Part shown: piece by piece, positions 43,932-52,775 of the stretch
How the letters are laid out: each line of letters begins with the position of its first letter
How positions within the stretch are numbered: the first letter of the stretch is position 1
From: JANQJA01 sp965267485
Lineage (GTDB): Bacteria; Pseudomonadota; Gammaproteobacteria; Pseudomonadales; Azotimanducaceae
Assembly (NCBI GenBank): GCA_965267485.1
Contig: OZ254080.1
Coordinates: 1,426,001-1,490,000 of the forward strand
Length of the DNA stretch: 64,000 nucleotides
Direction: 5' to 3'
Made by a program: the position numbers and the translations under genes
Notes under the pieces: model-generated
Databases searched by the model: none
Told to the model about the DNA's origin: nothing
What the model saw: only the letters and a program-made list of their open reading frames with translations

Positions 43932-45350
43932 ATGAAAAATTCTCTGGCCCTCTGTCTGGCCTTCATCGCTTCGGCGTTCTCGACGATCTGCGCCGGCGCG
44001 GTGCCGCTGCCTGACGACGAGATGCGGTCGAGCCTCGATGAACTGACAACGCAACTGGAGGCGCAATCTTTCTCCGGGATCATCGTTGTCGCGAGCGCCG
44101 ACGAAGTCCTGTATGTCGGCGCGCCGGGTGCAGCCAATCCGGTGACCGGCGAGCCCTTCACCCTGACAACGCAAATCGATATCGGGTCCGTCTCGAAGAC
44201 GGTCACGAGTCTTGCCGCGAGTCAGTTGATCCTTTCAGGAGGTCTGGATCCCGCATCGACACTGGCTGACTACTTTCCTGAATCTATCGGCCCCAAGCGC
44301 CAGATCACCTTGCACGACCTGCTCACGAACGGTGCCGGGTTTCCTGGTGCGGTTGGGCCTGATGAAGTCGACGCGAGTCGAGAGGATTTTGTCGCGCTCG
44401 CGCTGGCGTCCGGGTTGTTGTTCGAGCCTGGCCAGGGGTATGAGTACTCCAACGTTGGCTTTGGTCTGGTGGCAGCACTGATTGAGCAAGAGACCCGGCG
44501 TCCTTTCGCGGCGTGGGTGACCGAACGTATGCAATCGCTTGGGCTGAGGGAAACGGGCTATGCAAACGTCTATCAAGAGACGCGATCGGAGCGCAATCTG
44601 AAAGGGCAGCCGATCCATGTCGCATCATGGGGTGGCCATGCCGCGCCTGGATGGCACCTCGTCGGCAATGGCGGGATGATTTCGACGCCTCGTGACCTCG
44701 TTGAACTTGGCAGCAGTTTGCTGCGCGCGCCCGCGCCGCTGAAGTCGCTGATGCTCGCACGCCACAATCCTGAAGACCCAACCAACGCGTCTTTCTACGG
44801 ATATGGCATCGTGAACGAGCGGAGTGATCGTTTTGGCCAGCTCTATTGGCACAATGGCGGCAATCCGTGGTTTTCCACCGACCTGTATGTGGTGGCGGAC
44901 CACGGACTCATCGTTGTGGTTCATGGCAACAACCCCGACTTTCGCAATCCGATCCAGTCCGTGTTGAGCGCGCTGTTCACGCATGCGATCAACAATGCCG
45001 TTCCAGCCGAGCCAGTGCCCTTTGATGGCGAAGGCGAAAGCGGTCGGCTCGCACAAGCGTTTCTTGATGCCGTGGGTGCCGGCGACCCTGTAATGTGGCG
45101 GACGTTCATCGATCAGCGGACGACCGAGGCTTTCCGGTCACTCATGACGATCGATGAACACCTCGACCTGTTCGCACAGCTTCATCGCGACTTCGAGTCT
45201 GCAGAGGTCTCGACTTGGCGCGATGAAAGAGACGGGGGCCGCGGCGTGGCTCGTCTGAATGTGGCGTTGAGCGGTGTGTCGCACGAGCTCGTGGTCCATT
45301 ACGAAGTCATTGACGGTCGAGCGTACCTGCGCGGTATCGGCCTCGAATGA
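43932..45350 (+). CDS. Serine hydrolase of the beta-lactamase/class C family, exported
   Basis: 472 residues: signal peptide in residues 1-24 (ALCLAFIASAFSTICAGA), then a class C-like domain with catalytic SVSK (residues about 86-89, in DIGSVSKTVTSLAA), the YxN motif in YEYSNVGFGLVAALIEQ, and HNGG (WHNGGNPWF) near residue 305 replacing KTG. The last 100 residues form a separate NTF2-like or lipocalin-like C-terminal domain. Such enzymes are usually esterases or peptidases rather than true beta-lactamases. The gene follows the hydrolase gene in the same direction after 67 bases. Confidence 0.88.
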   Translation: MKNSLALCLAFIASAFSTICAGAVPLPDDEMRSSLDELTTQLEAQSFSGIIVVASADEVLYVGAPGAANPVTGEPFTLTTQIDIGSVSKTVTSLAASQLILSGGLDPASTLADYFPESIGPKRQITLHDLLTNGAGFPGAVGPDEVDASREDFVALALASGLLFEPGQGYEYSNVGFGLVAALIEQETRRPFAAWVTERMQSLGLRETGYANVYQETRSERNLKGQPIHVASWGGHAAPGWHLVGNGGMISTPRDLVELGSSLLRAPAPLKSLMLARHNPEDPTNASFYGYGIVNERSDRFGQLYWHNGGNPWFSTDLYVVADHGLIVVVHGNNPDFRNPIQSVLSALFTHAINNAVPAEPVPFDGEGESGRLAQAFLDAVGAGDPVMWRTFIDQRTTEAFRSLMTIDEHLDLFAQLHRDFESAEVSTWRDERDGGRGVARLNVALSGVSHELVVHYEVIDGRAYLRGIGLE

Positions 45351-45390
45351 GCTCTGTCGGGCCTGCGATCCGGCGCTCTAACGCCTGACT

Positions 45391-45651
45391 TTACGCGGCT
45401 CTCTGGCGCGCCTCCCAGAGGTCGTACTCTGCCTGCATTCTCACCCACATTTCGGCGGAGGTGCCGAGGACTTCTTCCAGTACGAGTGCAAATGAGGGCG
45501 AGATGCCGCGCTTGCCGTTCACGATCTCATTGATCTTCCTCGGAGAACAATGACATTGTCTTGCCAGGTCCGACTGGTTCAGTTCAAGCTGCGACATATA
45601 GATTTCCGCAAGTACTTTCCCGGGGTGCATCGGCAGCGGGTTCTTGATCAT
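45391..45651 (-). CDS. higA: HigA-type antitoxin (XRE-like)
   Basis: 86 residues. PLPMHPGKVLAEIYMSQLELNQSDLARQCHCSPRKINEIVNGKRGISPSFALVLEEVLGTSAEMW is the HigA/VapI helix-turn-helix module. The toxin frame directly upstream is truncated, so this antitoxin appears to be an orphan. It may still bind its operator in the preceding region. Confidence 0.9.
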   Translation of the reverse strand: MIKNPLPMHPGKVLAEIYMSQLELNQSDLARQCHCSPRKINEIVNGKRGISPSFALVLEEVLGTSAEMWVRMQAEYDLWEARQRAA

Positions 45652-45659
45652 GTTTCACC

Positions 45660-45785
45660 TCAATGGTAGTTCTCGATCCTGACTCCCGAGAACTCACCGT
45701 CCTTGAACCGGAACGTGATGCACCAGGGTAGCCTGATCGTAACGCTCCAGTAGTTTATACACTCGACCAGTTCGTGATCAGGTAA
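45660..45785 (-). pseudogene. HigB toxin remnant (C-terminal part)
   Basis: Read on the minus strand, an in-frame stretch ends in YWSVTIRLPWCITFRFKDG and RIENYH-stop, the hallmark C-terminus of HigB (usual form RxxxQWRICFRWxxG...VDYH), and its stop lies eight bases before the HigA start, the normal higBA spacing. An in-frame TGA at 45786-45788 precedes it and no N-terminal half is found upstream, so only about 41 codons of the usual 92 remain. Confidence 0.8.
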
Positions 45786-45873
45786 TCAAGCGGCCAGGAC
45801 AATAGTGCGATATCCAGCCAACTGCGCCATGCTTGGGATTGGATCACATCAACGGACCACATCAGGAGCAGTC

Positions 45874-46332
45874 ATGAGTTTCAGCAAGTTGACCTGGGGC
45901 GTGAAGGCCAGTTTCAGGAGTTACGTCGAGGCCGCAGGCGGGACGGTCACGCTGAGTGACGGTGCCGAGAGGAATGAGGACGGCACGTTTGTATTGACGG
46001 CACGACCGGGCGGAGACCTCGCAATCGGGCCCGACGGTAGCGCATCCGGATCAATGCGATTCGACGGTACGATCACGTTCGAAGCTCACGGCGGGATGCT
46101 GAAGTCGACACTCGCGGAACTCGGTCTCGAGGCAGGGGACGACGGGCTGATGATCACCGTGCTGGAAGCGCCCATGAACAAGGATCGCTGTGCGATTGCC
46201 CGCGTCGGCGCGGTTGAGGTTGCACCGGACGGTACCGTGACCGCGAGCACCGAGATCACGATGGACGGCATGTACCAGATTGCCGACAACTATCCGCCGG
46301 GAACCGAGCTCGACCCCCTGCGACTGGAGTGA
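45874..46332 (+). CDS. HtaA-domain protein
   Basis: 152 residues. The start SFSKLTWGVKASFRSYVEAAGGTVTLSDGAERNEDGTFVL is the HtaA signature, a domain known from haem-binding surface proteins; the C-terminal half has the usual GTITFEAHGGML and DNYPPGTELDPLRL ending. No signal peptide or anchor is seen, so it is cytoplasmic or exported by another route. ATG 45874 with AGGAGC ahead is preferred over an upstream ATG at 45805. Haem binding is inferred from the family. Confidence 0.7.
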   Translation: MSFSKLTWGVKASFRSYVEAAGGTVTLSDGAERNEDGTFVLTARPGGDLAIGPDGSASGSMRFDGTITFEAHGGMLKSTLAELGLEAGDDGLMITVLEAPMNKDRCAIARVGAVEVAPDGTVTASTEITMDGMYQIADNYPPGTELDPLRLE

Positions 46333-46417
46333 ATCCGGCGTCTATGTTCGACACCGGCGCGCCGAGAGCAGCTGGAATCTCGTACACTACGGCAAACCCA
46401 ACCAAGAGAGAGTCAGC

Positions 46418-47089
46418 GTGGAGTTTGATGAAGTTGTCCTGGGTCGTCGCAGTATTCGCGGCTACAAGCCCGACCCCGTCCCGAAGGAACTGATTGAGGA
46501 AATCCTGAGTCTGGCGATGCGTTCACCGTCGTCGATGAACACCCAGCCGTGGAATTTCACCGTCGTCTCGGGCGAGCCCCTCGACCGGATTCGTGCGGGC
46601 AATACGGAGCGCAATCTGGCGGGTGTGCCGCATTCCCGCGAGTTTCGCATCGGCAAGGCGTTTGAGGGCATTCATCGCGAGCGTCAGGTCGGGGTTGCCA
46701 AACAGCTGTTCGGGGCAATGGGCATCGCGCGAGAGGACAAGGAAGGCCGTCAGGACTGGGTGCTGCGCGGCTTTCGCCAGTTCGACGCACCGGTGTGCGT
46801 GATCATTACCTATGATCGCGAACTGGCCGACAGCGACGATACGGCCTTCGACTGCGGTGCCGTCACCACAGCGCTGGTCAACGCGGCCTGGTCCCGGGGT
46901 CTCGGGGCGGTGATCAACAGCCAGGGCATCATGCAGTCGCCGGTGGTCCGCGAACACGCCAACATTCCGGAGGATCAGGTCATCATGAAGGCCGTTGCGC
47001 TGGGATGGCCCGATGACAGCTTCCCTGCCAATGCGGTCGTCTCGGAGCGCAAGACGGTTGAGGAGGCTGCGCGCTTCATCGGCTTCTGA
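46418..47089 (+). CDS. Nitroreductase family protein
   Basis: 223 residues from GTG 46418 (AAGAGAGAG ahead). FMN-binding segments: RRSIRGYKPDPVPKELIEEILSLAMRSPSSMNTQPW at the N-terminus, the central LVNAAWSRGLGAVINSQGIM, and the C-terminal VALGWPDDSFPANAVVSERKTVEE. Probably an NAD(P)H-dependent flavin reductase of nitro or quinone compounds; substrate unknown. The gene lies 100 bases upstream of fusA in the same direction but with a separate promoter region between. Confidence 0.9.
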   Translation: MEFDEVVLGRRSIRGYKPDPVPKELIEEILSLAMRSPSSMNTQPWNFTVVSGEPLDRIRAGNTERNLAGVPHSREFRIGKAFEGIHRERQVGVAKQLFGAMGIAREDKEGRQDWVLRGFRQFDAPVCVIITYDRELADSDDTAFDCGAVTTALVNAAWSRGLGAVINSQGIMQSPVVREHANIPEDQVIMKAVALGWPDDSFPANAVVSERKTVEEAARFIGF

Positions 47090-47128
47090 TTCTTATCCAT
47101 TTCAGATAGATAAAGCCGCGAAATCCTG

Positions 47129-47167
47129 TACAATGCGCGCCAATTTTGGGGGCAATCCGGCCCCCAA
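47129..47167 (+). promoter_or_regulatory. fusA leader: -10 box and 5' hairpin
   Basis: TACAAT at 47129-47134 is a good -10; a matching -35 is not clear. The predicted transcript begins near 47141 with a stable hairpin, TTGGGGGC (47146-47153), loop AATCCG, GCCCCCAA (47160-47167), ending 21 bases before ATG 47189. It may protect or regulate the mRNA, or terminate the upstream transcript weakly. Confidence 0.5.
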
Positions 47168-47188
47168 TTCATTTTATGACCGGAACAA

Positions 47189-49279
47189 ATGGCAGACCTA
47201 TCCCTCTACAGAAATATCGGTATTTTCGCGCACGTTGACGCGGGAAAGACCACCACCACAGAACGAATTCTCAAGCTGACCGGCAAGATCCACAAGACCG
47301 GTGAGGTCCATGACGGGGCGGCGACGACCGACTTCATGGAGCAGGAGCAGGAGCGCGGCATCACGATTCAGTCTGCGGCGACCACCTGTTTCTGGAAGGA
47401 CCACCGTCTGAACATCATCGACACGCCCGGGCACGTCGATTTCACCGTCGAAGTCTACCGTTCGCTGAAGGTGCTCGATGGTGGCGTTGGCGTCTTCTGT
47501 GGCTCCGGTGGCGTTGAGCCCCAGTCCGAGACGAACTGGCGCTACGCCAACGATTCCGAGGTTTCCCGTCTCATCTTCGTGAACAAGCTGGATCGCATGG
47601 GCGCTGATTTCTATCGCGTGGTTGAGCAGGTCAAGGACGTGCTCGGCGCGAATCCCCTTGTCATGACGCTGCCGATCGGTCGCGAGGACGACTTCAAGGG
47701 CGTCGTGGATGTCCTGACCAAGAAGGCCTACATCTGGGATGAAACAGGACTGCCCGAGAACTACGAAGTCACAGACGTTCCGGAAGACATGGTCGACCAG
47801 GTCAACGAGTACTACGACAAGCTCGTCGAGACTGCCGTGGAGCAGGACGATGACCTCATGATGATGTACCTGGAAGGCGAAGAGCCCGGCATCGATGACA
47901 TCAAGCGGTGTATTCGTGAGGGGACGCGCAAGCTCGACTTCTTCCCCACCTACTGTGGCTCCGCGTTCAAGAACAAGGGCATCCAGCTCGTGCTCGACGC
48001 GGTTGTCGATTACCTGCCGAGTCCGACCGAAGTGGAACCGCAGGACCTGACCGACGAGGAAGGTGCGCCGACGGGTGAAGTCGCCACCGTCTCTGTCGAC
48101 GAGCCGCTGCGCGCACTGGCATTCAAGATCATGGATGACCGCTTTGGCGCCCTGACCTTCATCCGAGTCTACTCGGGCAAGATGGAGAAGGGCGACACCA
48201 TCCTGAACTCGGCGACGGGCAAGACCGAGCGCATCGGGCGGATGGTAGAGATGCATGCCAACGACCGGAACGAGATCGAGCGGGCCCAGGCCGGCGATAT
48301 CCTCGCGTGCGTGGGCATGAAGAACGTTCAGACCGGCCACACACTGTGTGACCCGAATCACCCCTGCACCCTCGAGGCGATGGTCTTCCCGGATCCCGTG
48401 ATCTCGATTGCGGTTGCCCCGAAAGACAAGGGCGGCTCCGAGAAGATGGGTATCGCCATCGGCAAGATGATCGCCGAGGACCCTTCCTTCCGTGTCGAAA
48501 CGGACGAAGATTCTGGCGAGACGATCCTCAAGGGGATGGGTGAGCTTCACCTCGATATCAAGATCGACATCCTGAAGCGGACCTATGGGGTTGAACTCGA
48601 AGTCGGCGCGCCTCAGGTGGCGTATCGTGAAACGATCACGCAGCCGATCGAAGATTCCTACACGCACAAGAAGCAGTCTGGTGGTTCAGGCCAGTTCGGC
48701 AAGATCGACTACCGCATCAAGCCCAGCGAGCCGGGTTCCGGCTTCAGCTTCACCTCGACCGTCGTGGGCGGCAACGTGCCCAAGGAATTCTTCCCGGCGA
48801 TCGAGAAGGGCTTCGAGCAGATGATGGAAGAAGGCCCACTGGCCGGCTTCCCGATGCTGGATGTGGATATCGAACTGTTCGACGGTGGCTTCCACCCCGT
48901 TGACTCGTCCGCCATCGCGTTTGAGCTGGCGGCGAAGGGCGCGTATCGCCAGTCGATGCCGAAGGCTGCGCCGCAGCTCATCGAGCCGATCATGAAGGTC
49001 GACGTCTTCACCCCGGAAGATCATGTGGGTGATGTCATCGGTGACCTGAACCGTCGCCGCGGCATGATCAAGAACCAGGAACTGGGCGCAACGGGCGTCC
49101 GCGTCAAGGCTGACGTCCCGCTGGCAGAAATGTTCGGCTACATCGGCCACCTGCGAACCATGACGTCTGGCCGCGGTCAGTTCTCGATGGAGTTCTCGCA
49201 CTACCTGCCTTGCCCGGCCTCTGTGTCCGAAAAGGTCATCGAGGAAGAAAGGGCCCGCAAGGAAGCGAAGCGCAAGTAG
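47189..49279 (+). CDS. fusA: Elongation factor G (second-type EF-G)
   Basis: Ribosomal translocase and recycling GTPase, 696 residues. All G motifs are present: AHVDAGKTTTTERIL (G1), DTPGHVDF (G3), NKLDRMGADF (G4); the switch I region DFMEQEQERGITIQSAATT; and domains II-V to the C-terminal KEAKRK. The segment GGVGVFCGSGGVEPQSETNWRYAN and the isolated locus (no rpsG, rpsL or tuf nearby) indicate the second EF-G type found in gammaproteobacteria beside the str-operon copy. It has its own leader and a strong terminator, so it is transcribed alone. Confidence 0.95.
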   Translation: MADLSLYRNIGIFAHVDAGKTTTTERILKLTGKIHKTGEVHDGAATTDFMEQEQERGITIQSAATTCFWKDHRLNIIDTPGHVDFTVEVYRSLKVLDGGVGVFCGSGGVEPQSETNWRYANDSEVSRLIFVNKLDRMGADFYRVVEQVKDVLGANPLVMTLPIGREDDFKGVVDVLTKKAYIWDETGLPENYEVTDVPEDMVDQVNEYYDKLVETAVEQDDDLMMMYLEGEEPGIDDIKRCIREGTRKLDFFPTYCGSAFKNKGIQLVLDAVVDYLPSPTEVEPQDLTDEEGAPTGEVATVSVDEPLRALAFKIMDDRFGALTFIRVYSGKMEKGDTILNSATGKTERIGRMVEMHANDRNEIERAQAGDILACVGMKNVQTGHTLCDPNHPCTLEAMVFPDPVISIAVAPKDKGGSEKMGIAIGKMIAEDPSFRVETDEDSGETILKGMGELHLDIKIDILKRTYGVELEVGAPQVAYRETITQPIEDSYTHKKQSGGSGQFGKIDYRIKPSEPGSGFSFTSTVVGGNVPKEFFPAIEKGFEQMMEEGPLAGFPMLDVDIELFDGGFHPVDSSAIAFELAAKGAYRQSMPKAAPQLIEPIMKVDVFTPEDHVGDVIGDLNRRRGMIKNQELGATGVRVKADVPLAEMFGYIGHLRTMTSGRGQFSMEFSHYLPCPASVSEKVIEEERARKEAKRK

Positions 49280-49300
49280 CTTCCAGATCGAGCATCAAAG

Positions 49301-49329
49301 AGCCCCGGCAAGACCCGGGGCTTTTTTTT
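49301..49329 (+). terminator. Rho-independent terminator of fusA
   Basis: AGCCCCGG, loop CAAGAC, CCGGGGCT then a run of eight T. The stem lies 22 bases after the fusA stop and immediately touches the stop codon of the converging pirin gene, whose complement also shows an A-run before the stem. Confidence 0.9.
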
Positions 49330-50170
49330 AGATGCCGCCCAGTTGGCCGGTCTCCCAGGCAGTTCTGATGTCGGCGATTTCCGCCGTGGAACCCATCACG
49401 AACGGGCCATCCTGGACGTAGGTCTCGTTTACCGGCTCACCTTCGAACAGTGCGAAGTGCGCCCGCCCCTCCGATATATTGTTCAGGCGCACCTCGCTGA
49501 ACACGTCGCTGCTGATCGCGAGCGCTTCTCCAGCCCCCAGGACCTGGCTTGCCTCACCGGTAGTGACGCGCAGACTGCCCTCGATTGCCTGAATCCATAC
49601 TCCTCGCCGCGAAGCCACGCCATGTGAGAAGTGACCACCGGGCGCGATGGTGCCATCGAGGATGGTCATCGGCAGTGCCGGGGACTTTGCACCGACGACG
49701 CCATTCGAGTCACCCAGGGCGACCCTGACGCGGTAGTCGGCCGTTTCGAGCACTGGCATCTCTGCTGCCCGCACGAGGAGCGAAGCAGGTGCGTCGAATC
49801 GGCGCGACTGCGGGACGTTCACGAAAACCTGGAGGCCGTGAACACGGGCGCCGGCTCTTGGGGATTCGTCATGAACCGCGCCGCTACCCGCCTTGAGCCA
49901 GTACAGATCGCCGGCCTGAAGGTCGAAATCATTGCCCAGCGAGTCGCGGTTGTGAAAGCGCCCCCGCGTGTCTTCGAACAACAGCGAAACGGCGGACATC
50001 CCGGCGTGGGGGTGTGCGCCGAACGTTGGCTCGGTCATGACGTAGTGATCCACCATCACCAGAGGGTCCATCACGTCGCCGACGTCACGGGCGCGAAAGC
50101 TCGATGCATCGAAACCCTGGCCCACGGAGAGCGGGTTGCCTTTGAGTGGGCGGGAGAAGGAAGTGTTCAT
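49328..50170 (-). CDS. Pirin family protein
   Basis: 280 residues from ATG 50170 (GAGAGG ahead). Bicupin pirin features: FRARDVGDVMDPLVMVDHYVMTEPTFGAHPHAGMSAVSLLF with the metal-binding His pair, then the middle RVHGLQVFVNVP and a second cupin (MTILDGTIAPGGHFSH...VWIQAIEGSLRV). The family binds iron and includes quercetin dioxygenases and redox sensors. Divergent from a LysR gene across a perfect palindrome; probably its target. Confidence 0.88.
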   Translation of the reverse strand: MNTSFSRPLKGNPLSVGQGFDASSFRARDVGDVMDPLVMVDHYVMTEPTFGAHPHAGMSAVSLLFEDTRGRFHNRDSLGNDFDLQAGDLYWLKAGSGAVHDESPRAGARVHGLQVFVNVPQSRRFDAPASLLVRAAEMPVLETADYRVRVALGDSNGVVGAKSPALPMTILDGTIAPGGHFSHGVASRRGVWIQAIEGSLRVTTGEASQVLGAGEALAISSDVFSEVRLNNISEGRAHFALFEGEPVNETYVQDGPFVMGSTAEIADIRTAWETGQLGGI

Positions 50171-50248
50171 AGGGATGACCTCTCTGCTGTGATGATTGAT
50201 TCGAGAGAAGTATAGAAACAGAACAATCAGGGCTGTAACCGTCAATAA

Positions 50249-50266
50249 TCGGAATTATAATTCCGA
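50249..50266. promoter_or_regulatory. 18-bp perfect palindrome, likely LysR operator
   Basis: TCGGAATTATAATTCCGA is perfectly self-complementary and lies between the divergent pirin (start 50170) and LysR (start 50296) genes, 29 bases before the LysR ATG. AT-rich symmetric sites of this kind are usual for LysR-type regulators. Confidence 0.75.
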
Positions 50267-50295
50267 AAATAGAACAAACGGATGACAGATGCACA

Positions 50296-51222
50296 ATGCC
50301 GATGGCAGATCTGAACGATTATTATTACTTTGTTCATGTGGTCGAAAAGGGCGGGATTACACGCGCGGCGGAGGCGCTGGGGATTCCGAAGTCGAGAATC
50401 AGCCGGCATGTGCAGCAACTGGAGGCGCGGCTGGATTCTGTCCTGATCCAGCGGACCACTCGCCAGTTCCGGGTCACTGAACTCGGGGAAGTCTTTTATC
50501 AACATGCGCGCGCGGCAATCGAACAGGCAGAACTCGCCGAGTCGGTTTTGAAGCGAAGGAAGAACACGCTGTCGGGCACGGTGAGGCTCAGTTGCTCGGT
50601 CGGTGTTGCGCAGTTTGCGCTGAAGGAACTGCTGGCCCGGTTTCTTAAAGACAATCCAGAGGTCACCGTGCTGCAACAGGTGACCAACGAGAACGTTGAT
50701 CTCGTCGCCGCTGGCATCGATATGTCGGTTCGTGGCCACGTGGACGCGTTGCCCGACTCGACACTCGTACAGCGACCACTGGCGGCTGTCGAGTGGGGCC
50801 TGTTTGCCGCGCCCGATGACGTGCTTGAGGGTGGGCCGATCGCCATACCGGCAGATCTCGCCAACCATCCGGCGCTGGCCCTCGGATGGCAATCATCGCC
50901 GGCTTCGCAAGGCGAACGCTGGCGAATGGAGCATACCTCTGGCGCCCGCGAGGCGATCAGCATTGCGCCACGGTTCAAAAGCGATGACATGGCATCACTG
51001 AAAGAAGCGGCGATTGCGGGACTCGGTGTTGTTGCGCTGCCTGCCTATACCTGCCGCGATGAGTTGGTGACGGGTCGGCTGGTCAGGGTCTTGCCCGATT
51101 GGCATGCGGGGCAGGCACAACTGAGTCTGGTGATGCCGCGGCGACGAGGCTTTACTGCGCCGGTCGTCGCGCTGCAGACGTTTCTCCAGGCAGAACTCGC
51201 GGACTTCGTCGCGGTGCCGTGA
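50296..51222 (+). CDS. LysR family transcription regulator
   Basis: 308 residues: winged helix-turn-helix in residues 5-65 (LNDYYYFVHVVEKGGITRAAEALGIPKSRISRHVQQLEARLDSVLIQRTTRQFRVTELG) and a periplasmic-binding-protein-like effector domain from about residue 95 (GTVRLSCSVGVAQFALKELLARFL). Probably controls the divergent pirin gene and itself through the palindrome in between. Effector unknown. Confidence 0.92.
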   Translation: MPMADLNDYYYFVHVVEKGGITRAAEALGIPKSRISRHVQQLEARLDSVLIQRTTRQFRVTELGEVFYQHARAAIEQAELAESVLKRRKNTLSGTVRLSCSVGVAQFALKELLARFLKDNPEVTVLQQVTNENVDLVAAGIDMSVRGHVDALPDSTLVQRPLAAVEWGLFAAPDDVLEGGPIAIPADLANHPALALGWQSSPASQGERWRMEHTSGAREAISIAPRFKSDDMASLKEAAIAGLGVVALPAYTCRDELVTGRLVRVLPDWHAGQAQLSLVMPRRRGFTAPVVALQTFLQAELADFVAVP

Positions 51223-51310
51223 GGCTCTGGTTTACTCCTGTGCGGCTCCTGGATGGCACTCCACTGGATTGCGTTATGATCCCGGCGAGCGAACAGCAGG
51301 AATCAGTGCC

Positions 51311-52207
51311 ATGAGTGAAGCTGGCGGTCCCGGCAAGATCCCGGTCGATGACGTCGGTGCGTATACGATTGCGAGGACGACGCTGCTCGATGCGCGCAGA
51401 ACGATGGCCTACGCCGCGGCGATCAACGACACCAACCCGGCGTATTTTGATGACCTTCGGGCCGAGGGACTCCGCGTGCATCCCGCCATCGCCTTTTCAC
51501 TGCAGTGGAACGCCCGCTTCCAGATTGATCGCGAGCCAAATGTTCGCGCGGCGCCCTACGGCGTTCATGCAGAGACTGATCTGAAGATCTACCAGCCCTT
51601 TCGATCGGGTGATGCAATCACTACGCAGGGACGCACGGTAGCCCGCCGGCAGATTCCGCCCGGCGTCTACAGCGTCGATCGATACCGCATGACGAATGGT
51701 CGCGGTGAACTGATCGCAGAACTCGACTACAACGGCATCATCAGAGGCGGCGTGCTTGATGGGGAGGATATCGAGCTGGAACCCGGCGAGCCGGTGCCGG
51801 CCTTGCCGAACGCTGGAGAGACCGTGTGGTCAGAGGATGTTCACATTCCACTCCATGCAGGACAGCGGTACACCGAATGCGCCGACATCTACAACCCGAT
51901 CCATACCGAACCCTCGGTAGCGGCGCGTGCCGGATTGCCCGGCGTAATCCTGCATGGCAGCGCGACCAAAGCCATGGCATTGAGCGCGATCATCAATCGC
52001 TGCTTTGATGGTGACGCCAACCGTATCACGCGTCTCTGCGGCCAATTGCGGGGCATGGTGCTGATGGATACGACGATCCGCATCGAATGTCTCGGTACTG
52101 TGCAGTCTGATGACGAGCGACAGGTCTTCTATCGGGTGCTGAATCAGGAGGGGCAGGCCGCCATTGCAGGGGGTGTTGTTTGCGGGCGGTCGGTGGCCGC
52201 GGAGTGA
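51311..52207 (+). CDS. MaoC-like dehydratase (double hot-dog)
   Basis: 298 residues from ATG 51311 (CAGGAA ahead). An N-terminal hot-dog (TTLLDARRTMAYAAAINDTNPAYFDD...LRVHPAIAFS) and a C-terminal MaoC domain with YNPIHTEPSVAARAGLPGVILHGSATKAM, where His and neighbouring acidic residues form the hydratase site. The architecture is that of 2-enoyl-CoA hydratases acting on bulky acyl-CoAs. No other lipid genes adjoin it except the distant dehydrogenases. Confidence 0.85.
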   Translation: MSEAGGPGKIPVDDVGAYTIARTTLLDARRTMAYAAAINDTNPAYFDDLRAEGLRVHPAIAFSLQWNARFQIDREPNVRAAPYGVHAETDLKIYQPFRSGDAITTQGRTVARRQIPPGVYSVDRYRMTNGRGELIAELDYNGIIRGGVLDGEDIELEPGEPVPALPNAGETVWSEDVHIPLHAGQRYTECADIYNPIHTEPSVAARAGLPGVILHGSATKAMALSAIINRCFDGDANRITRLCGQLRGMVLMDTTIRIECLGTVQSDDERQVFYRVLNQEGQAAIAGGVVCGRSVAAE

Positions 52208-52262
52208 TCAATGGCGTCCGGGCTTTCAAGGCCACGCTGACGAATATCATGAGGCTGTTGTC

Positions 52263-52775
52263 ATGAGATCAGGATTTCTGCTTGCGGTGATCTGCCAGTT
52301 GGGTGCCGACGTTGTTTTGGCCAGCGACTGTGACAACCCCGCCGTCGATTACCTCAAGGTCATTGAACGAATGGACTGGGATGAAATGGCCGATCGTCTG
52401 GCAAGCGATGCGCGCTATCAGGACCCGACAATGACCTTCTTCGATCGCGACGCGATTGATTTGTCGGGGCCAGCGGCGATTGTTGGTTTCTGGCGCGAGG
52501 CCTCAGAGGAGTCCGGCACCGAATCGATCTCCTATGACTACCAGCGATGCTTTGAAACGGCGGGTTACCACGTGGTGCATTACGGGATCGACATTCGCGT
52601 TGCGGGGCAATACTGGGACGTGAATCTGCCGGAGATCACGATCCCCGGTCAGGTCACCAGCATCATTCAAATCGTCGACGGTAGAGTCGCGCTACACGTG
52701 GATTATGTGGACTACGCAGGCGGGATCGAATTGGTCGAAGCGTTGCGTGCGAAGCATGGCAGTGCGCCCGACTAG
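52263..52775 (+). CDS. Exported SnoaL/NTF2-like protein
   Basis: 170 residues: signal peptide in residues 1-20 (FLLAVICQLGADVVLAS), then an NTF2-like fold beginning VDYLKVIERMDWDEMADRLASDARYQDPTMTFF and ending in HVDYVDYAGGIELVEALR. SnoaL-like proteins bind small ligands or act as cyclases; no catalytic residues can be assigned. It starts 55 bases after the MaoC gene and is the last gene before the composition change at the island. Confidence 0.65.
   Translation: MRSGFLLAVICQLGADVVLASDCDNPAVDYLKVIERMDWDEMADRLASDARYQDPTMTFFDRDAIDLSGPAAIVGFWREASEESGTESISYDYQRCFETAGYHVVHYGIDIRVAGQYWDVNLPEITIPGQVTSIIQIVDGRVALHVDYVDYAGGIELVEALRAKHGSAPD

Noticed and set aside
47198..48667. Long minus-strand frame of 489 codons opposite fusA
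   Set aside because: The opposite strand encodes an unmistakable EF-G; the antisense frame is open only because of its GC-biased codons.
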